Shown piece after piece: positions 23,466 through 32,484 of a stretch of DNA of 36,494 bases. Positions within the stretch are counted from its first letter, which is position 1, and the number at the start of each line of letters is the position of its first letter. A model generated the notes under the pieces. The model had not been told where the DNA came from. It ran no database searches and worked only from the letters and a program-made list of their open reading frames with translations. Source of the stretch: Desulfurobacteriaceae bacterium (GTDB lineage Bacteria > Aquificota > Aquificia > Desulfurobacteriales > Desulfurobacteriaceae). Location: contig JALTBO010000037.1 in assembly GCA_027075275.1 (NCBI GenBank), positions 1 through 36,494 on the forward strand. The letters are read 5' to 3'. The translations under genes and the position numbers were made by a program.

Positions 23466-23722
23466 TGGGACTTATGGATAGATTAAGAGACGCCTTCGGC
23501 AGACCTCCTGCAAAAGAGGTAGCAAAGAAGAGGCTTCAGCTGATACTAAAGTACGACCGGGCAGGTTTACCGCCAAACGCCGTTGAAGCGGTTAAAGAAG
23601 CAATACTTAAAGCCCTCGAAGAGTTCCCGTTTATAGACACAAGCGGGGTCAACATTCACATTACAGAGAGTGAAAACACAAAAGGTAAGATAGAGATTGA
23701 AGTACCTGTCAGGAATAACTAA
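23462..23722 (+). CDS. minE: Cell division topological specificity factor MinE
   Basis: MinE stimulates MinD ATPase and drives pole-to-pole oscillation. The 86 residues begin with a membrane-binding amphipathic segment (GLMDRLRDAFGR). They continue with the anti-MinCD helix AKKRLQLILKYDRAG at about 21-35 and the dimer domain (LEEFPFIDTSGVNIHI). Two ATG codons in a row, at 23462 and 23465, could serve; the first overlaps the minD stop. A bidirectional terminator follows 16 bases after the stop. Confidence 0.95.
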   Translation: MMGLMDRLRDAFGRPPAKEVAKKRLQLILKYDRAGLPPNAVEAVKEAILKALEEFPFIDTSGVNIHITESENTKGKIEIEVPVRNN

Positions 23723-23732
23723 CCCTTACAAA

Positions 23733-23756
23733 TAAAAAAGCCCCCAAACGGGGGCT
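23733..23756 (-). terminator. Intrinsic terminator of the ribosomal operon, usable in both directions
   Basis: AGCCCCC (23739-23745), loop AAAC, GGGGGCT (23750-23756). On the minus strand the stem is followed by TTTTTT (complement of 23733-23738), which makes a textbook Rho-independent terminator after rplQ. On the plus strand the same stem can serve minE, but with only a weak T content downstream. Confidence 0.9.
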
Positions 23757-23779
23757 CTACCTGTTAAATCAAGTAACTT

Positions 23780-24166
23780 CTACTGCTCTGAGCTCTTTTC
23801 TTCCTCTGAAGGCTCAACAAGCATAACTATGGCAGTAGGAGCAGCATCTCCCTTCCTGAAATCGTAATGAAGAAGCCTTGTGTAACCGCCGTTCCTGTCT
23901 TTGTACTTCGGAGCTATCTCGTTAACTACTTTATAGGCAATATCCTTCTTTGTCACAACAGCAAGAACATCCCTGATGGCCTTAACCTTATCTTCCTGCT
24001 TGGCCTTTGTTATAAGTCTGTCGGCCATACGACGGAGCTCCTTGGCCCTTGCAACTGTTGTAACCACTTTACCGTGTTCCATAAGATCTGTAACGAGGTT
24101 CCTAAGCATCAAAACTCTATGCTCTGTGGGCCTTCCCAGTTTTTTCCTCTTTACTCTATGCCTCAT
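23780..24166 (-). CDS. rplQ: Ribosomal protein L17
   Basis: The large-subunit protein near the tunnel exit, last gene of the long ribosomal operon. The 128 residues have the L17 core RHRVKRKKLGRPTEHRVLMLRNLVTDLMEHGKV and RELRR-like AKELRRMADRLI. A short acidic tail (EPSEEEKSSEQ) extends the usual length by about ten residues. It overlaps rpoA by 4 bases and is followed by a strong intrinsic terminator. Confidence 0.97.
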   Translation of the reverse strand: MRHRVKRKKLGRPTEHRVLMLRNLVTDLMEHGKVVTTVARAKELRRMADRLITKAKQEDKVKAIRDVLAVVTKKDIAYKVVNEIAPKYKDRNGGYTRLLHYDFRKGDAAPTAIVMLVEPSEEEKSSEQ

Positions 24167-25113
24167 TCCTCTTTACCTCCCAATTCAAGTCCGAGAGAAG
24201 ACAGGAACTTCTCTATGTCTGCCAAGGACTTCTTACCCAGACCTTTAAGGCTTTCAAGCTCCTTCTTTGTAAGCTTAACAAGGTCTCCAACAGTTTCTAT
24301 TCCATGCTCCTTAAGAACTTTTAGTGCCCTTCCTGTTAAACCGGCCTCCTCAAGTGTTTGAGAAAGAACCTCTGAAGATTCAGATTTCTCTTTTACTTCC
24401 TCAACAGCAAAAAGAGCTTCAACCAGCTTATCCCTTACAAGGGAGAAGTGATCTATGAGAATATTGGAGGCCCTTACAAGAGCATCCTTTGGAGAAATAC
24501 TGCCATCGGTCCAGATCTCAAAGGTGAGCTTGTTGTAGTCTGTCCTCCTTCCTACCCTTGTATCCTCAACTTTGTAAGTAACCTTCTTTATAGGCGAAAA
24601 GTCAGCATCAAGAGGTATCCAGCCGAGAGTTGTTATCTCAAAGATCTCCTGGATGTCCTCAGAGAGGACAAAACCTTTACCCCTGTCTATCCTGAGGTGT
24701 ATCTCTATCTCCGAGTTCTCATTGTCTAAAGTGGCTATCTCCTGGTCTGGGGTGAGGAGCTCCACCTGAGAAGGAAGTTCAAAATCCTTCGCATAAACCT
24801 TACCAGGACCTTTCTTCTTCAGCTCAATAAAAACAGGCCCGTCTCCGTGAAGAACAAACCTCAGCTTTTTTATGTTGAGAACTATCTCTGTAACGTCTTC
24901 AACAACCCCGGGAAGGGTAGTAAACTCGTGGTAAGCCCCCTCAAACTTAACAGCCGTTGGAGCCGCACCCTCTATTGAAGAAAGGAGAACACGCCTTAAA
25001 GCATTACCAACAGTAATACCGTAACCCTTCTCTAAAGGCTCCACCACAAAACGGCCGTAAGTATCGGTATGCTCCTCCCACTTAAACTTATCGGGAGTTA
25101 TAAACTCAACCAT
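24163..25113 (-). CDS. rpoA: RNA polymerase alpha subunit
   Basis: The subunit dimerises to nucleate RNA polymerase. The 316 residues have the N-terminal domain (1-230; YGITVGNALRRVLLSSIEGAAPTAV near 30-55) and the DNA-binding C-terminal domain (about 250-310). That domain has LTGRALKVLKEHGIETVGDLV and GKKSLADIEKFL. Arg262 aligns with the E. coli Arg265 that contacts UP elements, whereas the position of Asn268 is Lys. The linker is short, about 20 residues. Its place after rpsD and before rplQ is the universal alpha-operon order. Confidence 0.98.
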   Translation of the reverse strand: MVEFITPDKFKWEEHTDTYGRFVVEPLEKGYGITVGNALRRVLLSSIEGAAPTAVKFEGAYHEFTTLPGVVEDVTEIVLNIKKLRFVLHGDGPVFIELKKKGPGKVYAKDFELPSQVELLTPDQEIATLDNENSEIEIHLRIDRGKGFVLSEDIQEIFEITTLGWIPLDADFSPIKKVTYKVEDTRVGRRTDYNKLTFEIWTDGSISPKDALVRASNILIDHFSLVRDKLVEALFAVEEVKEKSESSEVLSQTLEEAGLTGRALKVLKEHGIETVGDLVKLTKKELESLKGLGKKSLADIEKFLSSLGLELGGKEE

Positions 25114-25139
25114 TATCTTCCTCCGAAAAGCGTTAGCTA

Positions 25140-25766
25140 TTACTTGGAGTAGAGCTCTACAATCAGGTGTTCCTCAATAGGAATCTCAATCTCTTCGCGT
25201 GTCGGCTCTGCCTTCACAACTCCCTTAAAGTTCTCAGCATCAAGCTCAAGCCAGGAAGGGATACCTCTTCTCTGAGCAAGTTCAATCCCCTCTTTAATCT
25301 GAGGGATCTCTCTACTCTTTTCCTTAACCTCAATAACGTCCCCTGGCTTAACAAGATATGAAGGTCTGTCAACCTTCTTTCCATTTACGAGAATGTGGCC
25401 GTGAACAACTAACTGTCTTGCATGTCTGTGGGATTTACCAAAACCGAGTCTGTAAACAACGTTGTCAAGCCTGCTTTCAAGGAGCTTGAGAAGGTTCTCA
25501 CCTGTTTGGCCTCTCATACGTTCGGCCATTTCGTAGAAGCGCCTGAACTGGCCTTCTCTTACACCGTAGTAGTACTTAACCTTCTGCTTTTCCATAAGCT
25601 GACGGCCATAGTAGGAGATCTTCCTGCGGGAACGGCCGTGCTGACCGGGAGCGTAAGGCCTTCTATCAAGAACAGATTTACCCTTTTGAGACTTCTCCTC
25701 TCCAACGTATATGTTAACGCCCAGCCTTCTGGCAATACGCCACTTTGGTCCTGTATACCTACCCAT
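25140..25766 (-). CDS. rpsD: Ribosomal protein S4
   Basis: Primary 16S rRNA-binding protein and assembly initiator. In 208 residues it opens [16 protein letters not shown] and carries [15 protein letters not shown]. The S4 RNA-binding domain (about 95-160; [35 protein letters not shown]) follows. It lacks the N-terminal cysteines, so it is the zinc-free form. In many bacteria S4 represses the alpha operon by binding its leader; no such leader was identified here. Confidence 0.97.
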   Translation of the reverse strand: MGRYTGPKWRIARRLGVNIYVGEEKSQKGKSVLDRRPYAPGQHGRSRRKISYYGRQLMEKQKVKYYYGVREGQFRRFYEMAERMRGQTGENLLKLLESRLDNVVYRLGFGKSHRHARQLVVHGHILVNGKKVDRPSYLVKPGDVIEVKEKSREIPQIKEGIELAQRRGIPSWLELDAENFKGVVKAEPTREEIEIPIEEHLIVELYSK

Positions 25767-25778
25767 TTACTACCTCCG

Positions 25779-26171
25779 TTAAACCCTTCTTCTCTTTGGT
25801 GGTCTGCAGCCGTCGTGGGGAATTGGAGTAACGTCGCGGATAACTTTAACGTTAAGACCTGCTGCAGCTATAGCTTTAATGGCGGTTTCTCTTCCGCCAC
25901 CGTTTCCTTTGATCCTTATCTCAACATCTTTAACACCAAACTCCTTCATAGCCCTCTGAGCAGCCTTAGTAGCTGCAAGTTGAGCGGCATATGGAGTGCT
26001 TTTTCTCGTTCCCTTAAAACCAACAGTTCCGCCGCTTTCCCAGCAAAGGGTATTTCCTTCCTTATCGGTAAAAGTAACAATGGTGTTGTTAAAGGAAGTC
26101 TGAATGTGAGCTATAGCAAAACCGACAGTCCTTTTCTGTTTCTTTTTAGTGCCTTTCTTAGGCCTGGCCAT
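25779..26171 (-). CDS. rpsK: Ribosomal protein S11
   Basis: A platform protein of the 30S subunit near the E site. The 130 residues have [41 protein letters not shown] and the ending [15 protein letters not shown], all classical S11. ATG at 26171 is preferred since GGAGG lies 6 bases upstream; a TTG one codon earlier is possible. It lies between rpsM and rpsD. Confidence 0.97.
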   Translation of the reverse strand: MARPKKGTKKKQKRTVGFAIAHIQTSFNNTIVTFTDKEGNTLCWESGGTVGFKGTRKSTPYAAQLAATKAAQRAMKEFGVKDVEIRIKGNGGGRETAIKAIAAAGLNVKVIRDVTPIPHDGCRPPKRRRV

Positions 26172-26187
26172 CAATTACCTCCTTCAA

Positions 26188-26568
26188 TTACTTCTTAGGC
26201 GCCTTTTTCTTACCTGCAACAGTCTTCCTTGGTCCCTTACGGGTTCTGGCGTTCGTTCTGGTCCTCTGACCACGAACGGGAAGCCCAAGCCTGTGGCGAA
26301 CGCCCCTGTAACAGCCGATCTCAATAAGGCGTTTAATGTTCATTGCAATCTCTTTTCTAAGATCACCTTCAACTTTGTACTCGTTCTCAATAATTTTCCT
26401 TATCTTCGCAATTTCTTCCTCTGTAAGGTCCTTTACCCTTTTCTCAGGGTCAACCCCGGCCTTTTCGCAAATTTTAAAACCGCTCTTTATCCCTATACCG
26501 TAGATGTAGGCAAGGGAGTAGGGAACCTTCTTGTTGTCTGGAATGTCAACTCCAGCTATCCTCGCCAC
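26188..26568 (-). CDS. rpsM: Ribosomal protein S13
   Basis: A head protein of the 30S subunit that bridges to the 50S. The 126 residues start [19 protein letters not shown], contain the helix-two-turn-helix region [20 protein letters not shown], and end in the basic [21 protein letters not shown] tail that touches tRNA. A further lysine-rich end (KKKAPKK) is common in thermophiles. It follows rpmJ by 11 bases. Confidence 0.97.
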   Translation of the reverse strand: MARIAGVDIPDNKKVPYSLAYIYGIGIKSGFKICEKAGVDPEKRVKDLTEEEIAKIRKIIENEYKVEGDLRKEIAMNIKRLIEIGCYRGVRHRLGLPVRGQRTRTNARTRKGPRKTVAGKKKAPKK

Positions 26569-26579
26569 AGCTTTCCTCC

Positions 26580-26696
26580 TTACTTACCTTGTCTCTGTTT
26601 GTGTTTCGGGTTTTCACAGATAACCCTTACAACCCCTTTACGTCTGATAATCTTACACTTGGGGCAGATCTTCTTGACAGACGGTCTTACCTTCAT
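26580..26696 (-). CDS. rpmJ: Ribosomal protein L36
   Basis: A very small zinc-ribbon protein of the 50S subunit. The 38 residues read [20 protein letters not shown] and then an 18-residue basic tail. The zinc ligands are Cys11, Cys14, Cys27 and His32 (CPKC ... CENPKH), so this is the zinc-binding form. AAAGGAGAGG precedes the ATG at 26696. It lies in the standard slot between infA and rpsM. Confidence 0.95.
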   Translation of the reverse strand: MKVRPSVKKICPKCKIIRRKGVVRVICENPKHKQRQGK

Positions 26697-26752
26697 CTCA
26701 AACCTCTCCTTTAGTGTTTCGTGCCGTTAGCCGCGGTATCTGAAGGGACGGT

Positions 26753-26971
26753 TTATCCTTTCCTGTAGATAATTCTTCCCCTCGTTAAGTCGTAGGGGCT
26801 CAGCTCAACGACCACACGGTCGCCTGGCAGAATTCTTATAAAGTGGACCCTCATCTTTCCTGAAGCGTGGGCAAGAACCTGATGCCCGTTATCAAGCTCA
26901 ACCTTAAAGTAGGCGTTGGGTAAAGCCTCTACTACCTTACCCTCTACCTGAATTCCTTTCTCCTTAGCCAT
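26753..26971 (-). CDS. infA: Translation initiation factor IF-1
   Basis: An OB-fold protein that occupies the ribosomal A site during initiation. The 72 residues follow the family closely: [44 protein letters not shown] and [16 protein letters not shown]. It stands between map and rpmJ, a frequent order in the spc/alpha region. CAGGAGA lies just before the ATG. Confidence 0.97.
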   Translation of the reverse strand: MAKEKGIQVEGKVVEALPNAYFKVELDNGHQVLAHASGKMRVHFIRILPGDRVVVELSPYDLTRGRIIYRKG

Positions 26972-26998
26972 TACTTCTCCTGGTAAAAATCGTTAGCG

Positions 26999-27769
26999 CT
27001 AAATTGCGGACATAATTATAGTCCCGTTCTCCGTTAGGGCAATATCGTGCTCAAAGTGGGCAGAAAGTTTACCGTCTTTTGTTACAACTGTCCACCTGTC
27101 TCTCTTAACCTTAACCCTTCCCGTTCCCTCGTTAACCATCGGTTCAATGGCAAAGGTCATTCCCGGTTCAAGGGTTATGTCGGGGTACCCCTTGTACACG
27201 TAGTTAGTTATCTGCGGCTCCTCATGGAGTGAGCGGCCAATTCCGTGGCCTGCATACCCCCTTGTAACGTTAAAACCATGGGATTCCACATATTTTTGAA
27301 TTGCTCTTGAGATATCTATCAGCTTTCCTCCAACCTTTGCAGCTTCAATACCTCTGTAGAGAGCTTCCCTTGTAACGTCTATGAGTTTTTGTGCATTTTC
27401 GCTTATCTTCCCAACGGGGACTGTAACTGCAACGTCCCCTATCCAGCCGTCAACTACAGCACCAAAGTCAAGGGAGACGATGTCTCCCTCTTTAAAAACC
27501 TTTTTCTTTGTAGGAAGCCCGTGAACCACTTCCTCGTTAACAGAGACACAGATAGCTCCAGGAAAGCCTCCATAACCTAAAAAGGCCGGCTTCACACCGT
27601 ATTCTTTACAGTAACTCCTTGCAAGTTTATCTATATCTAAAGCCGTAATTCCTGGAGCCACCTGCTCTGCAACCTTAAGGAGAATTTCCATTGTTGTTGC
27701 AGCGGCAGTCCTCAGCTTCCCAATTTCTTCAGGAGTTTTCAGGATTATTCCGTGTTTCGTCTTCCTCAA
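26999..27769 (-). CDS. map: Methionine aminopeptidase, type I
   Basis: It removes the initiator methionine from new proteins in the cytoplasm. The 256 residues carry the pita-bread-fold metal ligands: LDFGAVVDGWIGDVAVTV (two Asp), GYAGHGIGRSLHEEPQI (His), FAIEPMVNEG (Glu) and HFEHDIALTENG (Glu at the end). There is no N-terminal zinc extension, so it is subtype Ia. The start is TTG at 27769, three bases after the adk stop, with only a weak AGGTTAGG upstream; translation is probably coupled to adk. Confidence 0.96.
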   Translation of the reverse strand: MRKTKHGIILKTPEEIGKLRTAAATTMEILLKVAEQVAPGITALDIDKLARSYCKEYGVKPAFLGYGGFPGAICVSVNEEVVHGLPTKKKVFKEGDIVSLDFGAVVDGWIGDVAVTVPVGKISENAQKLIDVTREALYRGIEAAKVGGKLIDISRAIQKYVESHGFNVTRGYAGHGIGRSLHEEPQITNYVYKGYPDITLEPGMTFAIEPMVNEGTGRVKVKRDRWTVVTKDGKLSAHFEHDIALTENGTIIMSAI

Positions 27770-27772
27770 GGC

Positions 27773-28336
27773 CTAACCTTCCAAACCTAAGAGATCTTCT
27801 ATCTTCTTTGTTATTTCGTCTATATCGCCAACGCCGTAAACCTCTGCAAGGAGGCATTTCTCAGAGTAGTAATCAATTAAAGGAGCTGTCTGCTCCCTGT
27901 AGACTTTAAGTCTATTCCTGATAATCTCTTCCGTATCGTCTACCCTTCCCCTTGAAAGGAGCCTCTTTACTATCTCCTCATCGCCTACGTTGAGGTAGAT
28001 AACCCTGTCTAAGGGCATTGAGAGTTCCCCAAGCATCTTATCCAGGGCTTCTGCCTGAGCAAGTGTTCTGGGGAAACCGTCTAAGATGAAGCCCCTCTCT
28101 TTAACGTCAGACTGGGAGAGCCTTTCTCTTATGATTCCAATTATTACGTCGTCTGGAACAAGCTCGCCCTTATCCATGTAAGACTTTGCAAGTTTCCCGA
28201 GCTCAGTTCCTTCTTTAACTGCGGCTCTAAGAATATCACCGGTAGATATATGGGGAACGTTGTACTTCTCCGCTATTCTCTGGGCCTGTGTTCCCTTACC
28301 TGCACCGGGAGGGCCTAAAAAGACAACTCTTATCAT
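27773..28336 (-). CDS. adk: Adenylate kinase, short-LID form
   Basis: It balances ATP, ADP and AMP. The 187 residues have the P-loop FLGPPGAGKGTQAQRIAEKY, the AMP-binding ISTGDILRAAVKEG, the DGFPRTLAQAEAL segment and SRGRVDDTEEIIRNRLKVY. The LID is reduced to a short loop (ILLSRGR-like), with no zinc cysteines, so this is the short bacterial class. The start overlaps the secY stop by 4 bases, with GGAGG just ahead. Confidence 0.97.
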   Translation of the reverse strand: MIRVVFLGPPGAGKGTQAQRIAEKYNVPHISTGDILRAAVKEGTELGKLAKSYMDKGELVPDDVIIGIIRERLSQSDVKERGFILDGFPRTLAQAEALDKMLGELSMPLDRVIYLNVGDEEIVKRLLSRGRVDDTEEIIRNRLKVYREQTAPLIDYYSEKCLLAEVYGVGDIDEITKKIEDLLGLEG

Positions 28337-29661
28337 TTTGAACCTCCAAGGCTGAACCTTCTCTGCCTTCTACGGAAGAAGTTTTCATAGGAAAGGGTTA
28401 GAGCAAAAGCCTCCATTCTGCGGAGTGTATCAAGTGCAACACCAACAACGATCAGGATTGCCGTTCCACCGAAGTAGAACGGAAGGTGCATTCTCTGAAC
28501 GATTATGAGTGGAATAATTGCAACGAGGGTAAGGAAGATTGCCCCTGCAAAGGTGAGCCTTGAAACTATTCTGTCTAAATACTTTGCAGTATCTGTTCCA
28601 GCCCTTACGCCAGGAATAAAACCGCCGGCCTTGTTAAGGTTTTCTGCTATCTCTTCAGGGTTGAAGATGATTGCAGTGTAGAAGTAGGTGAAGAAGAAGA
28701 TGAGACCTCCGTAAATAACCATATAAAGGGTAGTCCCCGGCCGTAAAGCGTCGTAGATGGCCTGGGCTATTGGGTGGTGGATAAAGTGAACAACTGTCGC
28801 AGGGAACATAAGAACGGAAGCTGCAAAGATAATTGGCATAACACCTGCAGGGTTAAGCTTTATAGGCAGGTAGCTCGTGTATTTTCCTACAGCCTGTCTT
28901 CCAACCGTTCTTCTTGCATACTGGAGTGGAACTCTCCTCTCTGCCTCCTGTATGTAGACAATGGCCGCAATCATTGCAACGATAATGGCTATAACGCCTA
29001 TGGCCTTAAAGAGGGACATATCACCGTTTTTGAGCATCGTAATCATCGTTATAACAGCGTTCGGAATACGGGAAACGATACCTGCAAAGATGAGGAGGGA
29101 AATTCCGTTACCTATCCCTTTTTCCGTTATCTTCTCACCCAACCACATAAGGAAAGTTGAACCGGCAGTAAGGGTTGTAACTGTAACGAACATAAAGGTG
29201 AAGCCGGGGTTGGGAACAACGGGAACACCTGAAGGGCTGGTTAAACTCTGAAGACCTATGGATATACCCAAAGCCTGGATAAAGGCGAGTAGAACTGCTC
29301 CATAGCGAGTGTACTGGGCAATTTTCTTCCTGCCGTATTCACCTTCTTCCTTGGCAAGTTTCTCTATGGAAGGAATGGCAACAGTTAAAAGCTGCATGAT
29401 GATTGCAGAGCTGATGTATGGCATTACACCGAGGGCAAAGACTGTAAGTTTCCTGAGAGCTCCACCGGAGAAAACATCCATCATTCCAAATACCGTTCCC
29501 TGTGCCCTCTGGAAAAACTCTATCAATGCTTGAACGTTTATGCCAGGAACTGGAATGTGGGCCCCCAGCCGGAAGACGGCCAGGATGGCCAGCGTAAAGA
29601 GAAACCTTCTGCGGAGCTCCGGAACTTCCGTAACGTTAGCAACTATCTTTGCTAAGTTCAT
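28333..29661 (-). CDS. secY: Protein translocase channel subunit SecY
   Basis: This is the ten-helix channel of the Sec translocon in the inner membrane. In 442 residues: RLGAHIPVPGIN near 33-44 (helix 1), the plug region MMDVFSGGALRKLTVFALGVMPYISSAIIMQLL, and GNGISLLIFAGIVSRIP. PLQYARRTVGRQ follows, then KLNPAGVMPIIFA and FNPEEIAENLNKAGGFIPGVRAG. It receives chains from Ffh (encoded at 13619-14965). The gene sits after rplO and overlaps adk. Confidence 0.98.
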   Translation of the reverse strand: MNLAKIVANVTEVPELRRRFLFTLAILAVFRLGAHIPVPGINVQALIEFFQRAQGTVFGMMDVFSGGALRKLTVFALGVMPYISSAIIMQLLTVAIPSIEKLAKEEGEYGRKKIAQYTRYGAVLLAFIQALGISIGLQSLTSPSGVPVVPNPGFTFMFVTVTTLTAGSTFLMWLGEKITEKGIGNGISLLIFAGIVSRIPNAVITMITMLKNGDMSLFKAIGVIAIIVAMIAAIVYIQEAERRVPLQYARRTVGRQAVGKYTSYLPIKLNPAGVMPIIFAASVLMFPATVVHFIHHPIAQAIYDALRPGTTLYMVIYGGLIFFFTYFYTAIIFNPEEIAENLNKAGGFIPGVRAGTDTAKYLDRIVSRLTFAGAIFLTLVAIIPLIIVQRMHLPFYFGGTAILIVVGVALDTLRRMEAFALTLSYENFFRRRQRRFSLGGSK

Positions 29662-29671
29662 TTAATTCTCC

Positions 29672-30130
29672 TTAACCTATCTCCTCCCAGGAACCGCCAG
29701 CAGCCTCAATCTTCTCCTTTGCAGAGGCTGAGAACTTATGGGCCTTAACAACGAACTTCTTTGTAAGCTCGCCGTCTCCAAGGATTTTTATCGGGAGCTT
29801 CCTCTTAACAAGGCCTGTTTCTCTGAGGAGCTCCGGTGTAATCTCAGTTCCCTCCTCAAAAGCCTCGTTGAGGTCTCCAACGTTGATTACTGCATACTCC
29901 TTCTTAAACGGAGCGTTTGAGAATCCCCTCTTTGGGAACCTCATGTAGAGAGGAGTCTGTCCACCCTCAAATCCGGGCCTTGTTCCTCCCTTCCATCCGG
30001 AACGGGCGGTCTGTCCTTTCTGACCCCTACCGGAGGTCTTTCCGTGGCCGGAGCCGTGGCCCCTTCCTACACGCTTCTTCTCCCTGACTGCTCCAGGGTT
30101 TGGCTTTAAGTTATGTAGCTCAAGTCCCAT
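29672..30130 (-). CDS. rplO: Ribosomal protein L15
   Basis: A late-assembling 50S protein. The 152 residues open with [36 protein letters not shown], the glycine/arginine-rich extension that threads into the 23S rRNA. The end has [26 protein letters not shown] precedes the ATG. Its place between rpmD and secY is the universal spc order. Confidence 0.97.
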   Translation of the reverse strand: MGLELHNLKPNPGAVREKKRVGRGHGSGHGKTSGRGQKGQTARSGWKGGTRPGFEGGQTPLYMRFPKRGFSNAPFKKEYAVINVGDLNEAFEEGTEITPELLRETGLVKRKLPIKILGDGELTKKFVVKAHKFSASAKEKIEAAGGSWEEIG

Positions 30131-30131
30131 T

Positions 30132-30317
30132 TTACTCCTCCACAGGTTCTACTTTTACGAGTTCTTTAACCTTCTCAATCATTCCTTCAATCGCAGGGTT
30201 GAGCTCCTTAACGGTTGTGGCACCCCTCTTGTGAAGGCCAAGGGCTGCCAGAGTTGCCTTCTTTCTCTTGTTCTTTCCAGCAAGCCCTCTGATGAGGGTT
30301 ATCTTAACCTTTGCCAT
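30132..30317 (-). CDS. rpmD: Ribosomal protein L30
   Basis: A small 50S protein absent from some lineages. The 61 residues [20 protein letters not shown] and [20 protein letters not shown] match the L30 core. A C-terminal [12 protein letters not shown] tail is usual. I start at ATG 30317, which has GGAGG close upstream, rather than at the GTG one codon earlier. It begins 2 bases after rpsE and its stop nearly touches rplO. Confidence 0.95.
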   Translation of the reverse strand: MAKVKITLIRGLAGKNKRKKATLAALGLHKRGATTVKELNPAIEGMIEKVKELVKVEPVEE

Positions 30318-30319
30318 CA

Positions 30320-30877
30320 CTACCTCCTGATGATTTCACCTTCTTTGGTCACTCTCCTGCCGGGGAGTTTCCAGCGCCTGCGGAGCTCCTCAACAGGAAC
30401 GCCGCGGAGCTTAGCAAACTCCTCTGGAGTCTTAAGCTGCTCAAGCCCTTTAAGAACAGCCCTTACAACGGTGTGGGGGTTTGTAGAGCCGATAACCTTT
30501 GTAAGGATGTCTGTAACACCGGCAGACTCAAGAACAGCACGAACAGGAGCAGATGCAATAACTCCGGTACCGGGAGCAGCCGGTCTCATTATAACCTTTG
30601 AACCGCCGAACTTTGCCTCAACCTCATAGGGAATAGTTCCGTCAACAACGGGAACCTTAATCAGGTTCTTCTTGGCATCTTCAGTAGCCTTCCTTATGGC
30701 ATCTGGAACCTCAGCAGCCTTACCTCTACCGAATCCTACAACTCCTTTACCGTCTCCAACTACAACGAAAGCTGTAAAGCTGAACTTCCTACCACCTGTA
30801 ACGACTTTAGCGTTCCTGTTGATATGGACAAGCCTCTCTTTAAGCTCAAGCCCTTCAGGTCTAACTCTCTTAGCCAT
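30320..30877 (-). CDS. rpsE: Ribosomal protein S5
   Basis: A 30S protein at the mRNA entry region, with roles in fidelity. The 185 residues show the double-stranded-RNA-binding type domain [45 protein letters not shown] at about 12-58, and the C-terminal domain with [20 protein letters not shown] and [16 protein letters not shown] 30877 is used; a start codon one triplet earlier has poor spacing. It lies between rplR and rpmD. Confidence 0.97.
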   Translation of the reverse strand: MAKRVRPEGLELKERLVHINRNAKVVTGGRKFSFTAFVVVGDGKGVVGFGRGKAAEVPDAIRKATEDAKKNLIKVPVVDGTIPYEVEAKFGGSKVIMRPAAPGTGVIASAPVRAVLESAGVTDILTKVIGSTNPHTVVRAVLKGLEQLKTPEEFAKLRGVPVEELRRRWKLPGRRVTKEGEIIRR

Positions 30878-30888
30878 CAACTACCTCC

Positions 30889-31254
30889 CTAAAATTCAAG
30901 TCCACCTTCTCTGGCACCTTCTGCCAGAGCCTTTATACGGCCGTGGTAGATAAAACCGCCACGGTCAAAAACAACCTTCGTGATGCCCTTCTCAAGGGCA
31001 CGTCTTGCAATGAGCTTACCCACTTCTCTCGCTTCTTCAGTTTTTGTAAGCTCGGGGAGCTTATCCCTGAGCTCCTTATCAAGAGTTGAAGCGGAAACGA
31101 GGGTAACTCCCTTTGTATCGTCAATAATCTGAGCGTAGATGTGCTTAAGGCTCTTGTAAACTGCAAGCCTCGGCCTTTCAGGAGTTCCAAATATCTTCTT
31201 CCTGACCCTTCTATGTTTCTTAGCAATCCTTTCACGCCTTGTAAGCTTTGCCAT
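30889..31254 (-). CDS. rplR: Ribosomal protein L18
   Basis: This 121-residue protein binds 5S rRNA in the central protuberance of the 50S subunit. Signature parts are [70 protein letters not shown] and the ending [12 protein letters not shown], which are universal. A long antisense-frame overlap in other frames is not coding. It follows rplF by 18 bases. Confidence 0.97.
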   Translation of the reverse strand: MAKLTRRERIAKKHRRVRKKIFGTPERPRLAVYKSLKHIYAQIIDDTKGVTLVSASTLDKELRDKLPELTKTEEAREVGKLIARRALEKGITKVVFDRGGFIYHGRIKALAEGAREGGLEF

Positions 31255-31272
31255 TTTCTCTCCCCTCTAAGG

Positions 31273-31815
31273 TTACTTCTTAGCAGATTTACCGGCTTTG
31301 AGGATGATCTTCTCGCCCCTGTACCTGATACCTTTACCCTTGTAGGGCTCAGGCGGCCTAAAGGAGCGAATCTCAGCAGCAACCTGGCCAACCTTCTGCT
31401 TGTCAATTCCGCGGACGTAGATGTTGTTGTCCCTGTCAACCTCTATCTGAATACCCTCAGGAATCTTGTAGAGGACAGGGTGGGAGAAACCTAAGTGGAG
31501 CTCCAAAGTGTCTCCCTTAACAAATGCCCTGTAACCAAGACCTTTTACCTCAAGGACTTTCTCAAACCCTTTTGAGACTCCGATAACCATGTTGTTGATG
31601 AGAGCTCTGGTTGTTCCGTGGAGAGCTCTCATCTGCTTCTCATCGTTGGGCCTCTCAACTATAACCTTGTTGTCCTCAACCTTAATTGTGAGCTTTGGGT
31701 TAAAGGTAAACTCTAACTGCCCCTTTGGTCCTTTAACTATAACGTGGTTTCCGGGCTTTACCTCTACAGTTACGCCCTGTGGTATCTCAACCGGAAGCCT
31801 TCCTATCCTTGACAT
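31273..31815 (-). CDS. rplF: Ribosomal protein L6
   Basis: A two-domain 50S protein near the GTPase centre. The 180 residues start MSRIGRLPVEIPQGVTVEV, contain RALHGTTRALINNMVIGVSKGFEKVLEVKGLGYRA in the middle, and end PPEPYKGKGIRYRGEKIILKAGKS, all diagnostic. ATG 31815 has AAGGAG at proper distance; a GTG two codons earlier would sit too close to the ribosome-binding site. It lies between rpsH and rplR. Confidence 0.97.
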   Translation of the reverse strand: MSRIGRLPVEIPQGVTVEVKPGNHVIVKGPKGQLEFTFNPKLTIKVEDNKVIVERPNDEKQMRALHGTTRALINNMVIGVSKGFEKVLEVKGLGYRAFVKGDTLELHLGFSHPVLYKIPEGIQIEVDRDNNIYVRGIDKQKVGQVAAEIRSFRPPEPYKGKGIRYRGEKIILKAGKSAKK

Positions 31816-31836
31816 CTCCACACTCCTTTAGTGGTT

Positions 31837-32259
31837 TTACCAGACGTAGCAGAGAACCTCTCCGCCAACTCCGAGTTTCCTGGCCTTGTAGCCGGGGATA
31901 ATCCCCTTATTTGTAGAGAGGATAGCCACTCCAAGACCGGCCTTCACAAGGGGAATCTCGTCTTTACCAACGTAGATACGCCTACCGGGCTTTGAAACCC
32001 TTTTAATCTCGTTGATAACCCTCTCCTTGTTGGGGCCGTACTTCATGTGAATTCTGATGATTTTCTTCTTGTTCTCAGGGTTTTTAGCCCTCTTGAAGGG
32101 CTCCTCAACTATCTCGTAATCCTTAATGAAACCCTCTTCTTTAAGAATCTTAGCAATAGCCTCGTTCACCTTAGAGTAGGGAGCATCAACGGTTTCGTGG
32201 TAAACAAGGTTAGCGTTCCTTATACGGGTAAGGAAATCTGCAACGCTGTCCATCATCAT
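31837..32259 (-). CDS. rpsH: Ribosomal protein S8
   Basis: A central-domain 16S rRNA-binding protein; in E. coli S8 also represses the spc operon. The 140 residues have [36 protein letters not shown] near the start and the ending [26 protein letters not shown]. Three ATG codons stand in a row at the start; the first (32259) has GGAGAGG upstream. No S8-binding leader was searched for. Confidence 0.97.
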   Translation of the reverse strand: MMMDSVADFLTRIRNANLVYHETVDAPYSKVNEAIAKILKEEGFIKDYEIVEEPFKRAKNPENKKKIIRIHMKYGPNKERVINEIKRVSKPGRRIYVGKDEIPLVKAGLGVAILSTNKGIIPGYKARKLGVGGEVLCYVW

Positions 32260-32285
32260 GGCTCTTTTACCTCTCCTACAAGTTT

Positions 32286-32471
32286 TTACCAGCTTGCCTT
32301 TCTAACGCCGGGAATTTTACCCTGAAGGGCAAGTGTTCTGAAACAGAGCCTGCACATTCCAAAGGCCCTTATGTATCCCCTTGGGCGTCCACACAGGGGA
32401 CACCTGTTGTACTTCCTCACCTTATACTTTGGCTCTTTTTGAGCCTTAACTATCAGTGCTTTCCTTGCCAT
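32286..32471 (-). CDS. rpsN: Ribosomal protein S14, zinc-binding type
   Basis: A 30S head protein. The 61-residue short form has two CxxC pairs, Cys24/Cys27 (NRCPLCGRP) and Cys40/Cys43 ([11 protein letters not shown]), and ends in the standard [11 protein letters not shown]. This zinc form, also called rpsZ, is typical of thermophiles and Gram-positives, while the zinc-free version is longer. It stands in its normal slot between rplE and rpsH. Confidence 0.97.
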   Translation of the reverse strand: MARKALIVKAQKEPKYKVRKYNRCPLCGRPRGYIRAFGMCRLCFRTLALQGKIPGVRKASW

Positions 32472-32484
32472 CTATTCCTCCTGA

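Noticed and set aside
25422-26198. Long open frame (258 codons) on the plus strand opposite rpsD and rpsK
   Set aside because: It is antisense to universally conserved ribosomal genes; the encoded sequence has no domain features, and similar shadows occur opposite rpsM, rplR, rplE and rplP. Codon bias of the real genes explains it.
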